Origin: Streptomyces celluloflavus
Lineage (GTDB): Bacteria; Actinomycetota; Actinomycetes; Streptomycetales; Streptomycetaceae
Assembly: GCA_000720995.1 (NCBI GenBank)
Contig: JOEL01000008.1
Location: forward strand, 1 to 64,000
Direction: 5' to 3'
DNA: 64,000 nt
The notes beneath the pieces were generated by a model, which saw only the letters and a program-made list of their open reading frames with translations, did no database searches and had not been told where the DNA came from. The position numbers were made by a program, and so were the translations under genes. This document shows positions 1 through 8,912 of this stretch, one piece after another (position 1 is the first letter of the stretch; every line of letters starts with the position of its first letter).

Positions 1-1
1 G

Positions 2-76
2 CACCGCATCAGCGTGCTGTTCGCGATGCTCCGCGACGGCACCTTCTACGAACACCGAGCACCCCGCCTCGCTTGA
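2..76 (+). mobile_element. C-terminal end of an IS110-family transposase (partial)
   Basis: The first 24 codons read HRISVLFAMLRDGTFYEHRA and four more residues before TGA. The ISVLFAMLRDGTFY stretch is the usual C-terminal end of IS110/IS116/IS902-type transposases, which are DEDD site-specific recombinases. The rest lies left of the window, so it cannot be said whether the element is intact. The dioxygenase start lies about 70 bases downstream, so the element sits directly against that gene. Confidence 0.6.
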
Positions 77-144
77 CGAAGGACATAGAGGCACCCCCCC
101 GCTCCCTCCTTCCGCCCCTCTCCCCTCTCTTCCAGGAGGTCCCG

Positions 145-1083
145 TTGACAGTCATCGCCGGTCCCGCCGAATCCGTACTCCGCTCGTACCGCATACCCGC
201 CGACGGCCTGTACGAGGGCCCGCGCGTCCTGCGCCGGACCCCCGACGGCTGGGAGGACCGGCCGTACGAACTGTTCGAGGTCGTACCGCAGGCCGCCACC
301 ATCGGGGCCGAGATCCGCGGTCTCGACCTGTCCCGCCCGGTGTCGGCGGCCCTGCGGGCGGAGCTGAACCGGGCGCTGCTGGAGTGGAAGGTGCTGTTCT
401 TCCGCGGCCAGCATCTGACGTCCGGCGCGCAGCGCGAATTCGCGCGCAATTGGGGTGAGCTGGAGACCAATCCGTTGCTGGCGGCCGCCGACGCGGACGA
501 TGTCGTGCGTTTCGACAAGGCGGCGGGCGGAGTGCCCACGTTCGAGAATGTCTGGCATACGGATGTGACGTTCCGCGAACGCCCGGCACTGGGCGCGGTG
601 TTGCAGCTGCGCGAGGTGCCGCCGGCCGGCGGGGACACGATGTGGGCCGATATGGCGGCGGCATACGACAATCTGGCGCCGGAAATCAAGGAGCGCATCG
701 ACGGGGCTCGCGCCGTGCACGACTATCTGCCGGGCTTCGCGCGCTTCTACTCCACCGCTCAACTAGCGCCATTTCAGGGGGAGTTACCGCCGGTGGAACA
801 TCCGGTGGTGCGGCGTCACCCGGAGACCGGGCGCCGGATGCTGTTCGTCAATGCCTCGTTCACGACCCGGATCGTGGGGATGGCGGAGGCCGAGAGCGAC
901 CGGCTGTTGCGGCTGTTGTACCAGCAGGCACAGGTGCCGGAGTTCCAGGTGCGGTTCCGGTGGCGGGCCGGGGACATCGCGTTCTGGGACAACCGCGCCA
1001 CCCAGCACTACGCGGTGAACGACTACGCACCGCACCGCCGCGTCGCCGAGCGGGTCGCCATCGCGGGCGACCGCCCGTACTGA
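145..1083 (+). CDS. TauD/TfdA-family Fe(II)/2-oxoglutarate dioxygenase
   Basis: Protein of 312 residues that should hydroxylate a small organic acid or amino acid derivative using Fe(II), 2-oxoglutarate and O2. The facial-triad motif is WHTDVTF (H138, D140), the distal iron ligand is H288 in TQHYAVNDY, and the 2-oxoglutarate arginine lies in the following HRRVAER. The frame is open back to 73, but AGGAGG at 134-139 sits 5 bases before TTG at 145, so that start is preferred. The 2-oxoglutarate dioxygenase fold is secure; the substrate is unknown. The gene is alone, next to an IS110-type transposase end, and may have been acquired. Confidence 0.85.
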   Translation: MTVIAGPAESVLRSYRIPADGLYEGPRVLRRTPDGWEDRPYELFEVVPQAATIGAEIRGLDLSRPVSAALRAELNRALLEWKVLFFRGQHLTSGAQREFARNWGELETNPLLAAADADDVVRFDKAAGGVPTFENVWHTDVTFRERPALGAVLQLREVPPAGGDTMWADMAAAYDNLAPEIKERIDGARAVHDYLPGFARFYSTAQLAPFQGELPPVEHPVVRRHPETGRRMLFVNASFTTRIVGMAEAESDRLLRLLYQQAQVPEFQVRFRWRAGDIAFWDNRATQHYAVNDYAPHRRVAERVAIAGDRPY

Positions 1084-1322
1084 TCGCCGTGCCGGTCACC
1101 GTGCCGGTCCCCGTACTGGCCGCTGGCCGCCGATCCCCGCACTGGCCGGCCTGCGGCTCGCCACTGGACTGATCGGTGGCCGCCGGCCGCTGCGCCGATC
1201 GGTGGCCGGCGCGCCGATCACTGACCGCGCGTACCGCCCGATGCCCGTCCGTAACGGGGACGCCCCCTCTGCCGTCCGCGCCGATCGTGCCCGCCCAGCC
1301 GCCTGCCCTTGGGCGCGCCCCG

Positions 1323-2354
1323 TCACCCCAGCCGCTCGTACGCCGCCGCTCCCGCTCCCGCCTCGGCCTCCGCCGGGTGGGCGCCGCGCAGCAGGGCCCG
1401 GCCCAGCGGGGTGAGCGTGTGCAGCACGGCATTGCCCTGGCGGAGGGTGAGCAGCAGACCGGCGTCGCGCAGTACGGTCGCGTGCTGGCTGGCGGAGGCC
1501 AGGGAGACATCGACGCGGCGGGCGAGTTCGCTGGTGGTGCAGCCGACGCCGATGCCCTGGAGGATCGCGGAGCGGGTCTGGCCGACGAGCCGGCCCAGCG
1601 AGCGCTCCGGCGGGGCGGGCGGCACGGCTCTGAGGGCCTGATGCTCGACGGGGTAGACGAGGACGGGCGTCAGGTCGGGGTCACGGTAGGTGACCGGCGT
1701 GCGGCGGCAGAAGTACGAGGGCAGGAGCAGCAGCCCCCGGCCGCGCAGATGGAGGTCGCGCTCCACCGGATAGTCGGCCTCCAGGACCGGTGGCCGCCAG
1801 CGCATCATCGGCGGGAGCGAGGCGAGCAGCCGGTCCGCGCCACCGTCCAGGAGGGCCCGGCCGCGGGCGGCGCGGTCGGCCTCGATACGGCCCTGGACGC
1901 GCGGCCAGTACGGGCCGACGGCCGCCTCGTAGTAGTGCCGGAGCGTGCCCGCGAGCCGGCCGAGCGGGCGGGTGTCGCCGTCGCCCATGGCCCGTAGCCA
2001 GGACGGGAGCGGGCGGGCGAGCGAGAGCCGGGCGAGGTCGCCGTGGAGCCGGGCGGCGGGCGTCTCGCGCAGGGCGGACAACGCGTCGTCCAACCCGAGG
2101 TGACCTTCAGGTGGCGTCAAGAAATCGGGAAAATACCCGCGCGTGGGAACGAGGGGTGCCAGCAGTCGCGTTTCGCCATTCAACTTACCGCGTGTTTCCG
2201 AACGCCATTTTCCGAACGCCGTATCGTCACGCCGATCGCGTAGTCGGTGAAAACTTAGGACCGTCTCCCAGAGCACATCGGGGCGCGTGGCGATACGCAC
2301 ACGGGCCAGATCGAGTCCACTGAAATGGACGCGTAACACCGAACCCCCACCCAT
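1323..2354 (-). CDS. ArsR-type winged-helix transcriptional regulator
   Basis: Protein of 343 residues. The N-terminal two thirds begin VLRVHFSGLDLARVRIA and resemble the long domain found before the DNA-binding part in a Streptomyces ArsR subgroup (DUF5937-like). A winged helix-turn-helix lies at about residues 265-325 (TTSELARRVDVSLASASQHA). ATG at 2354 is chosen because GAGGA stands 4-5 bases before it; an in-frame GTG at 2339 would remove five residues. No metal-binding cysteine motif is visible, so metal sensing is unlikely. It is transcribed alone with no obvious target gene next to it. Confidence 0.8.
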   Translation of the reverse strand: MGGGSVLRVHFSGLDLARVRIATRPDVLWETVLSFHRLRDRRDDTAFGKWRSETRGKLNGETRLLAPLVPTRGYFPDFLTPPEGHLGLDDALSALRETPAARLHGDLARLSLARPLPSWLRAMGDGDTRPLGRLAGTLRHYYEAAVGPYWPRVQGRIEADRAARGRALLDGGADRLLASLPPMMRWRPPVLEADYPVERDLHLRGRGLLLLPSYFCRRTPVTYRDPDLTPVLVYPVEHQALRAVPPAPPERSLGRLVGQTRSAILQGIGVGCTTSELARRVDVSLASASQHATVLRDAGLLLTLRQGNAVLHTLTPLGRALLRGAHPAEAEAGAGAAAYERLG

Positions 2355-2974
2355 GTTTTCCTCGGTCGACCCCCGGCATGCCTGAGTATGCACGCCAACA
2401 CGGGTGGTCACCACGCCCTTTTGGCCAGACTTGAAAAGGGTCGCGCCACCGGGTGGGCGGCAGGAATGCTGTACTCAATTCGACGGCGATGCGAACGGAA
2501 CGGATTGCTCGATCCCGTGGGGGGTGATGAGCAAATAACCGACCGCTCAGCATTTCCGTGGAAGGCCGCCTTCCCTCGCCGACGGGGGTGGCGGCAGCTC
2601 CCGAGGGGGGAGTTCGGAGAAAAGCGAGGGCGGCACCTCCGCACGGGTGCCGCCCTCGCCCGCGTTCACCTGCGGGGCAGCCCGCCCGGCGGGCGCAGGG
2701 CCGTTCGGCCCACACGATCACACGACAGGGGCGCCACACGCCCCGGCCGATCCCGGCAGCACGGCGCCGCCCTGCCCCGCCGCACCCCGCCCCGATCCGG
2801 GCCTGCGCACCGATCGAGCACAGTCCGTCACCGAACGACGGCGCCCACCGCCCGCCCATCCGGCGATATGCCCCATACAACACTTTTGCTTTCTTTTAAG
2901 GTGATAGAGAATGGTATGCACAGCGCTGGAGCCCTGCGAATGAGGGCACGCTGCCTTCGATGAAGGTGGGTGTG
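2355..2974. other. Long intergenic region with terminator-like hairpin and AT-rich patch
   Basis: No convincing gene is seen in about 620 bases. The first 250 bases should carry the promoter of the leftward regulator. A perfect hairpin is at 2624-2659. At 2875-2925 there is an unusually AT-rich patch with TTGCTT at 2886-2891 and TATGCA at 2915-2920, possibly the promoter of the small membrane protein, although their spacing is not ideal. Confidence 0.5.
2624..2659. terminator. Perfect 14-bp hairpin, copy A of a repeated element
   Basis: Arms 2624-2637 and 2646-2659 pair perfectly around an 8-base loop. No T run follows, as is common for Streptomyces terminators. A near-identical hairpin lies at 3326-3359. 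It is not directly behind a gene end, which is odd for a simple terminator. Confidence 0.6.
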
Positions 2975-3154
2975 ATGACCGACTCCGACGACGATTTCTA
3001 CTCCCGTGACCGGCCGGCTGACGCCCGGCTCCCCGAGGACCGGCCCCGCGGCGGCGGCACCGACAACCCCGAAGGCGGTTTCCGCTTCCTCTGGGTGACC
3101 GTCCTCGTCATCTTCATCCTCGTCGCCATCTTCGCGGTGTTCATGCTTCCGTGA
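2975..3154 (+). CDS. Small single-pass membrane protein
   Basis: Protein of 59 residues with an acidic, polar N-terminal half (MTDSDDDFYSRDRPAD) and one C-terminal hydrophobic helix of about 20 residues (FLWVTVLVIFILVAIFAVFM). ATG at 2975 is preferred over the in-frame ATG at 2960 because AAGGTGGG lies just before it. The strong hydrophobic segment and GC-rich third positions support a real gene. Function is unknown. It is flanked on both sides by near-identical hairpins, so it looks like an independent short transcription unit. Confidence 0.65.
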   Translation: MTDSDDDFYSRDRPADARLPEDRPRGGGTDNPEGGFRFLWVTVLVIFILVAIFAVFMLP

Positions 3155-3468
3155 CCTGGGCGGCGGACGCCGACGCGCGGGTGGCGGGCGCCGACCCGGG
3201 CGGCGGACGAGGCCCATGGCGATCGGATGGCGGATACGGGCGGCTTCGGCATGCCCGGAGAAGGCTCCGAATGCCCACGCAGTCCCGACCGCGCCCGCGG
3301 CCCGTCCCCAGGCGAACGGCAAAACCGAGGGCGGCACCTCCGCACAGGTGCCGCCCTCGTGGGGTGCCGTAGCCGGCGGCGAGGCTGAGGGATGGGGGCC
3401 TGGCCGGCGGCTCCGGGGGTTTTCGGGGTGGTGCGGGCGCCGGGCGCGCCCGCGGGCCCCGCGGTGGG
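3155..3468. other. Intergenic region between small membrane gene and ppdK
   Basis: About 314 bases with no gene. It holds the second copy of the repeated hairpin (3326-3359) and further GC-rich sequence towards the ppdK stop codon. The genes on the two sides converge here. Confidence 0.5.
3326..3359. terminator. Perfect 14-bp hairpin between convergent genes, copy B
   Basis: Arms 3326-3339 and 3346-3359 pair perfectly around a 6-base loop. The position between the small membrane gene and the ppdK stop fits a bidirectional terminator. Stem and most of the loop match the hairpin at 2624-2659. Confidence 0.7.
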
Positions 3469-6219
3469 TCAGCGGCTGTCGCTCCCCTTGGACTCGGCGG
3501 CGGCGCGGCCCGCCTCCAGGCGGGCGACCGGGATGCGGAACGGCGAGCAGGAGACGTAGTCCAGGCCCACCTCGTGGAAGAAGTGCACCGACTCCGGGTC
3601 GCCGCCGTGCTCACCGCAGACGCCGAGCTTGAGGTCGGGGCGGGTGGCCCGGCCCGCGGCGGCGGCGCTGCGTACCAGTGAGCCCACGCCGTCCTTGTCG
3701 ATGGTCTCGAACGGGCTGACGCCGAAGATGCCCTTCTCCAGGTACGCGGTGAAGAAGCTGGCCTCCACGTCGTCCCGGGAGAAGCCCCACACCGTCTGGG
3801 TGAGGTCGTTGGTGCCGAAGGAGAAGAAGTCGGCGGACTCGGCGATCTGACCGGCCGTCAGGGCGGCCCGGGGCAGTTCGATCATCGTGCCGAGGGTGAG
3901 CTTGAGGCTGATACCGCGGGACCTTTCGACCTCGGCGATGACCCGCTCGGCCTCGTCCCGGACGATCTCCAGCTCCTGGACGGTGCCCACCAGCGGAATC
4001 ATGATCTCCGCGCGCGGGTCGCCCTTGGCGTTCTTGCGCTCGGCGGCGGCCTCGGCGATGGCCCGGACCTGCATCGCGAACAGGCCGGGGATGACCAGGC
4101 CGAGACGGACGCCGCGCAGTCCGAGCATCGGGTTCTGCTCGTGCAGCTTGTGCACGGCCTGGAGCAGCCGGAGATCGTTCTCGTTGGGGTCCTTGCGGGA
4201 CTCGGCGAGCGCGACCCGTACCGACAACTCGGTGATGTCGGGCAGGAATTCGTGCAGCGGCGGGTCCAGCAGCCGTACCGTCACCGGCAGTCCGTCCATC
4301 GCCTCGAACAGCTCGATGAAGTCCGCCTTCTGGAGCGGCAGCAGATCGCCGAGGGCGGCCTCCCGGTCGGCGTCGGTGTGGGCCAGGATGAGCCGCTCGA
4401 CCATCTCGCGGCGTTCGCCGAGGAACATGTGCTCGGTGCGGCACAGACCGATGCCCTGGGCACCGAACCGGCGGGCGCGCGCGGCGTCCTCGGCGTTGTC
4501 GGCGTTGGCCCGCACCCGCAGCCGGCGCACCCGGTCCGCGTACGCCATGATGCGGTGGACGGCCTTGACCAGTTCGTCCGCGTCGTCGGCGCCGGCGTGC
4601 ATCCGGCCCTCGAAGTACTCGACGACGGGGGACGGCACGACCGGCACCTCACCGGCGTAGACCTTCCCGGAGGAGCCGTCGATGGAGACGACGTCGCCCT
4701 CCTCGATGACGGTCCCGTCCGATGTGGTCAGCCGGCGCCGCTTGGTGTCGACCTCCAGTTCCTCGGCGCCGCAGACGCAGGTCTTGCCCATGCCGCGGGC
4801 GACGACGGCGGCGTGCGAGGTCTTACCGCCGCGGGAGGTGAGGATGCCCTCGGCGGCGATCATGCCGTTCAGGTCGTCCGGGTTGGTCTCCCGGCGGATG
4901 AGGATGACCTTCTCGCCGGACCGGGACCATTTGACGGCGGTGTACGAGTCGAAGACGGCCTTGCCGACCGCCGCGCCCGGGGAGGCGGCGATGCCGCGCC
5001 CGATCATCTCGGCCTTCGCGTCCAGGTCGAAGCGGGGGAACATCAGCTGCGCCAACTGTGCGCCGTTGACCCGTTGCAGGGCCTCCGCCTCGTCGATCAG
5101 GCCCTGGTCGACGAGCTGGGTGGCGATCCGGAAGGCGGCGCCCGCGGTGCGCTTGCCAACCCGGGTCTGGAGCATCCAGAGCTTGCCGCGCTCGATGGTG
5201 AACTCGATGTCGCACAGGTCCCGGTAGTGCGTTTCGAGCGTCTCCATGATCCGCATCAGCTCGTCGTACGCCGGTTTGTCGATGCCTTCGAGATCGGCGA
5301 GCGGCACGGTGTTGCGGATGCCGGCGACGACGTCCTCGCCCTGCGCGTTCTGCAAGTAGTCGCCGTAGACGCCCTGCTGGCCGCTGGCCGGGTCGCGGGT
5401 GAAGGCGACACCGGTGCCGCCGCCCAGGGACGTCGCGGTGGGGCCGAGGTTGCCGAAGACCATCGAGCAGATGTTGACCGCGGTACCGAGGTCGCCGGGG
5501 ATGCGCTCCTGGCGGCGGTAGAGCTTGGCGCGGTCGGTGTGCCACGAGTCGAAGACCGCGCGCACGGCGAGGTCCATCTGCACGCGCGGGTCCTGCGGGA
5601 AGTCCCGGCCGGTCTCCTTGGCGACGATGTCCTTGAACACACCGACCAGCGCCCGCAGATCGGCCGCGTCCAGTTCGACGTCGACGCTGACGCCCTTGGC
5701 CCGCTTGGCCTCCTCCAGCGCCTCCTCGAAGAGCTCGCCGTCCACGTCCAGCACGGTCTTGCCGAACATCTGGATGAGGCGGCGGTAGGAGTCCCAGGCG
5801 AACCGCTCGTCGCCGGCCTGCGCCGCGAGACCCACGACCGACGCGTCGGAGAGGCCGATGTTCAGGACGGTGTCCATCATGCCGGGCATCGAGAACTTCG
5901 CGCCCGAGCGGACCGATACGAGCAGCGGGTCGTCGGCCTGGCCGAGCTTCTTGCCCATCCTGTTCTCAAGGGCGTCGAGGTGCTCCGAGACCTCGGCACG
6001 CAGTGCCGCGGGTTCCGTTCCGGTGTCGAGGTAGACCTTGCACGCTTCAGTGGTGATCGTGAAGCCGGGCGGGACGGGAAGCCCCAGGTTGGTCATCTCG
6101 GCGAGGTTGGCGCCTTTGCCGCCGAGGAGGTCCTTGAGGTCCTTGTTGCCCTCGGTGAAGTCGTAGACGAACTTCGCGGGCGCAGGCTGGGTGACGTGGG
6201 GATCTTGGGTTTCCGGCAC
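3469..6219 (-). CDS. ppdK: Pyruvate, phosphate dikinase
   Basis: Protein of 916 residues, the normal size for bacterial PPDK, which interconverts pyruvate, ATP and phosphate with phosphoenolpyruvate, AMP and pyrophosphate. The N-terminal ATP-grasp domain starts KFVYDFTEGNKDLKDLLGGK, the swivelling phosphohistidine domain has H469 in GGKTSHAAVVARG, and the C-terminal PEP-binding barrel carries C868 in LGVCGEHGGD. GTG at 6219 is chosen: GAGGAG stands about 8 bases upstream, and the in-frame extension to 6393 looks non-coding. The gene stands alone; the upstream region has paired inverted motifs that may control it. Confidence 0.95.
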   Translation of the reverse strand: MPETQDPHVTQPAPAKFVYDFTEGNKDLKDLLGGKGANLAEMTNLGLPVPPGFTITTEACKVYLDTGTEPAALRAEVSEHLDALENRMGKKLGQADDPLLVSVRSGAKFSMPGMMDTVLNIGLSDASVVGLAAQAGDERFAWDSYRRLIQMFGKTVLDVDGELFEEALEEAKRAKGVSVDVELDAADLRALVGVFKDIVAKETGRDFPQDPRVQMDLAVRAVFDSWHTDRAKLYRRQERIPGDLGTAVNICSMVFGNLGPTATSLGGGTGVAFTRDPASGQQGVYGDYLQNAQGEDVVAGIRNTVPLADLEGIDKPAYDELMRIMETLETHYRDLCDIEFTIERGKLWMLQTRVGKRTAGAAFRIATQLVDQGLIDEAEALQRVNGAQLAQLMFPRFDLDAKAEMIGRGIAASPGAAVGKAVFDSYTAVKWSRSGEKVILIRRETNPDDLNGMIAAEGILTSRGGKTSHAAVVARGMGKTCVCGAEELEVDTKRRRLTTSDGTVIEEGDVVSIDGSSGKVYAGEVPVVPSPVVEYFEGRMHAGADDADELVKAVHRIMAYADRVRRLRVRANADNAEDAARARRFGAQGIGLCRTEHMFLGERREMVERLILAHTDADREAALGDLLPLQKADFIELFEAMDGLPVTVRLLDPPLHEFLPDITELSVRVALAESRKDPNENDLRLLQAVHKLHEQNPMLGLRGVRLGLVIPGLFAMQVRAIAEAAAERKNAKGDPRAEIMIPLVGTVQELEIVRDEAERVIAEVERSRGISLKLTLGTMIELPRAALTAGQIAESADFFSFGTNDLTQTVWGFSRDDVEASFFTAYLEKGIFGVSPFETIDKDGVGSLVRSAAAAGRATRPDLKLGVCGEHGGDPESVHFFHEVGLDYVSCSPFRIPVARLEAGRAAAESKGSDSR

Positions 6220-6736
6220 GGGACCGACTCCTCGTTGGGGGTACCCCCGGACGGCGTTGGGGGAGGCTGCCCTGACGGCGAGGAACATACCCAGATCGAA
6301 GGCGTCTGGGTACGTCCACTTGGTCGACATGCGTGCGTAACCGGCTATCCGCCAGCAGATCGAAAATGCCGTCCCGTTGATCAGTGCATTCACTACCCGA
6401 ACACACCACGCGGGACGGCAGCCGGAACGGGCCCAATGTGCTACTTACCGCTACCAAACGTCACTGTATGCAGTGAATGACTTGATCAGTCGAACAAACA
6501 GCAGATGGCACCCAGTGCCATCGTTGGAGAGGTGGAGCCCTTCAATGAATGCTCATCTGAGCGCACCCCTTATCAAGGGTGGCGAGAATCACGCGCTCGG
6601 GAGGCGTCCGATCCCGCCATCCGGACGGTCGCCGGGGCTGCCGGACGCGGGCGATAACGGTGGCGCGGCCGCCGCGCACCTGCTCTCCTCCGCCGTGCGC
6701 CCCGGCACCGTCGCCTCCCGACCCGGCGCCGTAGTC
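6220..6736. other. ppdK upstream region with inverted motifs and hairpin
   Basis: About 517 bases without a secure gene, less GC-rich than its surroundings. Two inverted copies of AGTGAATG-N3-TGATCA occur at about 6377-6396 and 6470-6489, and CACTG-TATG-CAGTG lies at 6462-6475. At 6520-6600 there is a purine-rich ribosome site, an ATG at 6545 and a bipartite hairpin on the + strand. This region should contain the leftward ppdK promoter. Confidence 0.5.
6525..6600 (+). other. Candidate structured leader or short upstream ORF
   Basis: GAGAGGTGGAG lies just before ATG at 6545, which opens a frame reading MNAHLSAPLIKGGENHALG. The same bases fold: GAGCGC (6559-6564) pairs with GCGCTC (6593-6598), and inside it ACCC-CTT pairs with AAGGGT (6565-6580). 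The frame stays open to 6937 but its later part is antisense to the amidotransferase gene. A short peptide, a structured RNA or chance are all possible. Confidence 0.25.
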
Positions 6737-7438
6737 TCACACCTCGGCGACCCGGTCGAGGAACGCGTCCACCAGGGCGCGCGCCCGTTCCCGTACCGCC
6801 GGCAGCTCGGCGCGCAGCTCGGCGACGAGGCGGTCCGGGTCCGCGGCTACCTCGGCCGGTATCACGGCACCGGCCTGGTCGAACCAGGTCCGCAGCACCT
6901 CGGGCGTCAGCTCCGGATGGAACTGCACGCCAAGTGAGCGGCCCAGGACGAACGCCTGCGAGGCGACCTCGTTGCGGGCCAGCTCCCGGGCGCCCCGTGG
7001 CAGCCGCCAGCGATCGCCGTGGAACTGGAACCACGGCCCCGGGCCCACCAGTTCCGGCTCGTCGGCCTCGATACGGCTCCAGCCCAGCTCGAAGCGCGGC
7101 GCCCGCTCCGTGCGGCCACCGAGCGCCGTGGCCAGCGCCTGACCGCCGAAACAGATGCCCAGTACGGGTATGCCGGCCTCGTGCGCGGTGCGCAGCAGCG
7201 CCAGTTCCGCGCGCATCCAGCCGGTTGTCCGGGTCAGCGACCACGGAGCGCCGAGGGTCAGAATCAAGCCATAGTTCGTGGGCGGCGGGAACACCACGTC
7301 CACGTCCGGGGTCGTGTACCGCTCGGCGGGCACCACGAGCAGTTCGTCGAGCGCGTAGCCCCGCTCGGCCAGCCGCTCGCCGACGCGGCCCGTGGTGGAC
7401 ATGTGGTCATGGACGATGACCAGGGCGCGCACGGCCAT
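6737..7438 (-). CDS. Class I glutamine amidotransferase-like protein
   Basis: Protein of 233 residues with the full class I triad: nucleophile C96 in GICFGGQ, and H174 and E176 in VQFHPE. Such stand-alone domains release ammonia from glutamine or hydrolyse gamma-glutamyl bonds, but the true substrate cannot be read from the sequence. ATG at 7438 follows a strong GGGAGGGGAG site; an in-frame start at 7492 has no such support. The next gene upstream on the same strand is dusB, about 170 bases away. Confidence 0.85.
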   Translation of the reverse strand: MAVRALVIVHDHMSTTGRVGERLAERGYALDELLVVPAERYTTPDVDVVFPPPTNYGLILTLGAPWSLTRTTGWMRAELALLRTAHEAGIPVLGICFGGQALATALGGRTERAPRFELGWSRIEADEPELVGPGPWFQFHGDRWRLPRGARELARNEVASQAFVLGRSLGVQFHPELTPEVLRTWFDQAGAVIPAEVAADPDRLVAELRAELPAVRERARALVDAFLDRVAEV

Positions 7439-7606
7439 CACTCCCCTCCCGATCACGCGAACCGGGGCCGCCCCCGGCCGCACATCGATCACCTGTGCGC
7501 CCTGCGGACGCGGCCCTCAGCATCGCCGATCCCGCCCCGGCGCGCAGCAGACTTCCGCCGAGGAGACCTCCGGCGCCCGTCGGGGAGAGCGGGGCACCGC
7601 CGGCCG

Positions 7607-8734
7607 TCAGCCGCCCGACGTGTCCAGCTCCGCGTCCGCGCCCACGCCCGCGCAGTCGTACGGGTCGTCCAGCCAGCCGTCCGGGAGGACCACCCGGTCG
7701 CGGCCCGAGGTGCGCCCGCGCGGGCCGTCCGCGCCCACCGGCCACGGCTGGTCGAGGTCCAGCTCCGACAGCAGAGCGTCCAGCTGGTCGAGCGAAGAGG
7801 TGATCGCGAGGTTCCGGCGCATCTCGGAACCGATCGAGAAGCCCTTGGTGTACCAGGCGACGTGCTTACGGAAGTCGATCACGCCGCGCGCCTCGTCCCC
7901 CAGCCACTCCCCCAGCAGCGTCGCATGCCGCAGCATCACGGCCGCGACCTCCTTGAACGTCGGCTGTGCGGCGGTGCCGGTGCCCTCGAAGGCGGCCACC
8001 AGATCGCCGAAGAGCCACGGCCGGCCCAGGCAGCCGCGCCCCACGACCACGCCGTCGCAGCCGGTCTCGCGCATCATCCGCACCGCATCGTCGGCCGACC
8101 AGATGTCGCCGTTGCCGAGCACCGGGAGCTCCGGGACGTGCTCCTTCAACCGGGCGATGGCGTCCCAGTCGGCGGTGCCGCTGTAGTGCTGGGCCGCCGT
8201 CCGCCCGTGCAGCGCGATGGCGCTCACGCCTTCCTCGGCCGCGATCCGGCCCGCGTCGAGGTAGGTGAGGTGGCCGTCGTCGATGCCCTTGCGCATCTTC
8301 ATCGTGACCGGCAGCGCACCCGCGTTCGCCACCGCCTCGCGCAGGATCGCGCGCAGCAGGTTCCGCTTGTAGGGCAGCGCGGAGCCGCCGCCCTTCCGGG
8401 TCACCTTGGGGACCGGGCAGCCGAAGTTCAGGTCGATGTGATCGGCCAGGTCCTCGTCCGCGATCATGCGGACGGCCTTGCCGACGGTGTCCGGATCGAC
8501 GCCGTACAGCTGGATCGAGCGCGGCTTCTCGGTCGCGTCGAAGTGGATCAGCTGCATGGTCTTCTCGTTCCGCTCGACCAGCGCCCGCGTCGTGATCATC
8601 TCGCTGACGAACAGGCCCTTGCCGCCGCTGAACTCCCGGCAGAGCGTCCGGAACGGAGCGTTGGTGATCCCGGCCATCGGCGCGAGCACCACGGGCGGCT
8701 GCACCGTGTGCGGACCGATCTGGAGCAGAGTCAT
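7607..8734 (-). CDS. dusB: tRNA-dihydrouridine synthase (DusB type)
   Basis: Protein of 375 residues that reduces uridine to dihydrouridine in tRNA using FMN and NADPH. Visible features are the N-terminal APMAGITNAPFR strand of the TIM barrel, the catalytic cysteine in NFGCPVPKVTRKGGGSAL, NGDIWSADDA, and the phosphate-binding GRGCLGRPWLFGD. ATG at 8734 gives the usual length; the frame continues upstream to 9004 but runs antisense into the MFS gene. It is divergent from the MFS exporter gene at 8913. Confidence 0.95.
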   Translation of the reverse strand: MTLLQIGPHTVQPPVVLAPMAGITNAPFRTLCREFSGGKGLFVSEMITTRALVERNEKTMQLIHFDATEKPRSIQLYGVDPDTVGKAVRMIADEDLADHIDLNFGCPVPKVTRKGGGSALPYKRNLLRAILREAVANAGALPVTMKMRKGIDDGHLTYLDAGRIAAEEGVSAIALHGRTAAQHYSGTADWDAIARLKEHVPELPVLGNGDIWSADDAVRMMRETGCDGVVVGRGCLGRPWLFGDLVAAFEGTGTAAQPTFKEVAAVMLRHATLLGEWLGDEARGVIDFRKHVAWYTKGFSIGSEMRRNLAITSSLDQLDALLSELDLDQPWPVGADGPRGRTSGRDRVVLPDGWLDDPYDCAGVGADAELDTSGG

Positions 8735-8912
8735 GGGAGGCGGATTCCTTCGACGGGCGGATGAGCGGACGGGGCCGGCGGGCCGGACTCGGCCGGGCGG
8801 CGCGGCGGGGGCGGAGCCCCGGGGCGCACGACCGGCCCGACCCCCCATTGTCCCGCACGGCGCGACCGGATCCGCCGGGGCCCGTGGTCCCGGATCGTTG
8901 TAGCGTTCATCC

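Noticed and set aside
1160-1225. Repeated GATCGGTGGCCG between dioxygenase and ArsR-type gene
   Set aside because: Only two good copies in GC-rich non-coding DNA; no symmetry or promoter context.
4141-6480. A 779-codon open frame on the + strand
   Set aside because: It is antisense to ppdK, has Val/Asp/His-rich composition typical of reversed high-GC codons, and no family features.
6570-6590. Possible SAM-I riboswitch (CTTATCAAG)
   Set aside because: Only the first bases resemble the consensus; the downstream core helices are absent and no methionine or SAM gene follows.
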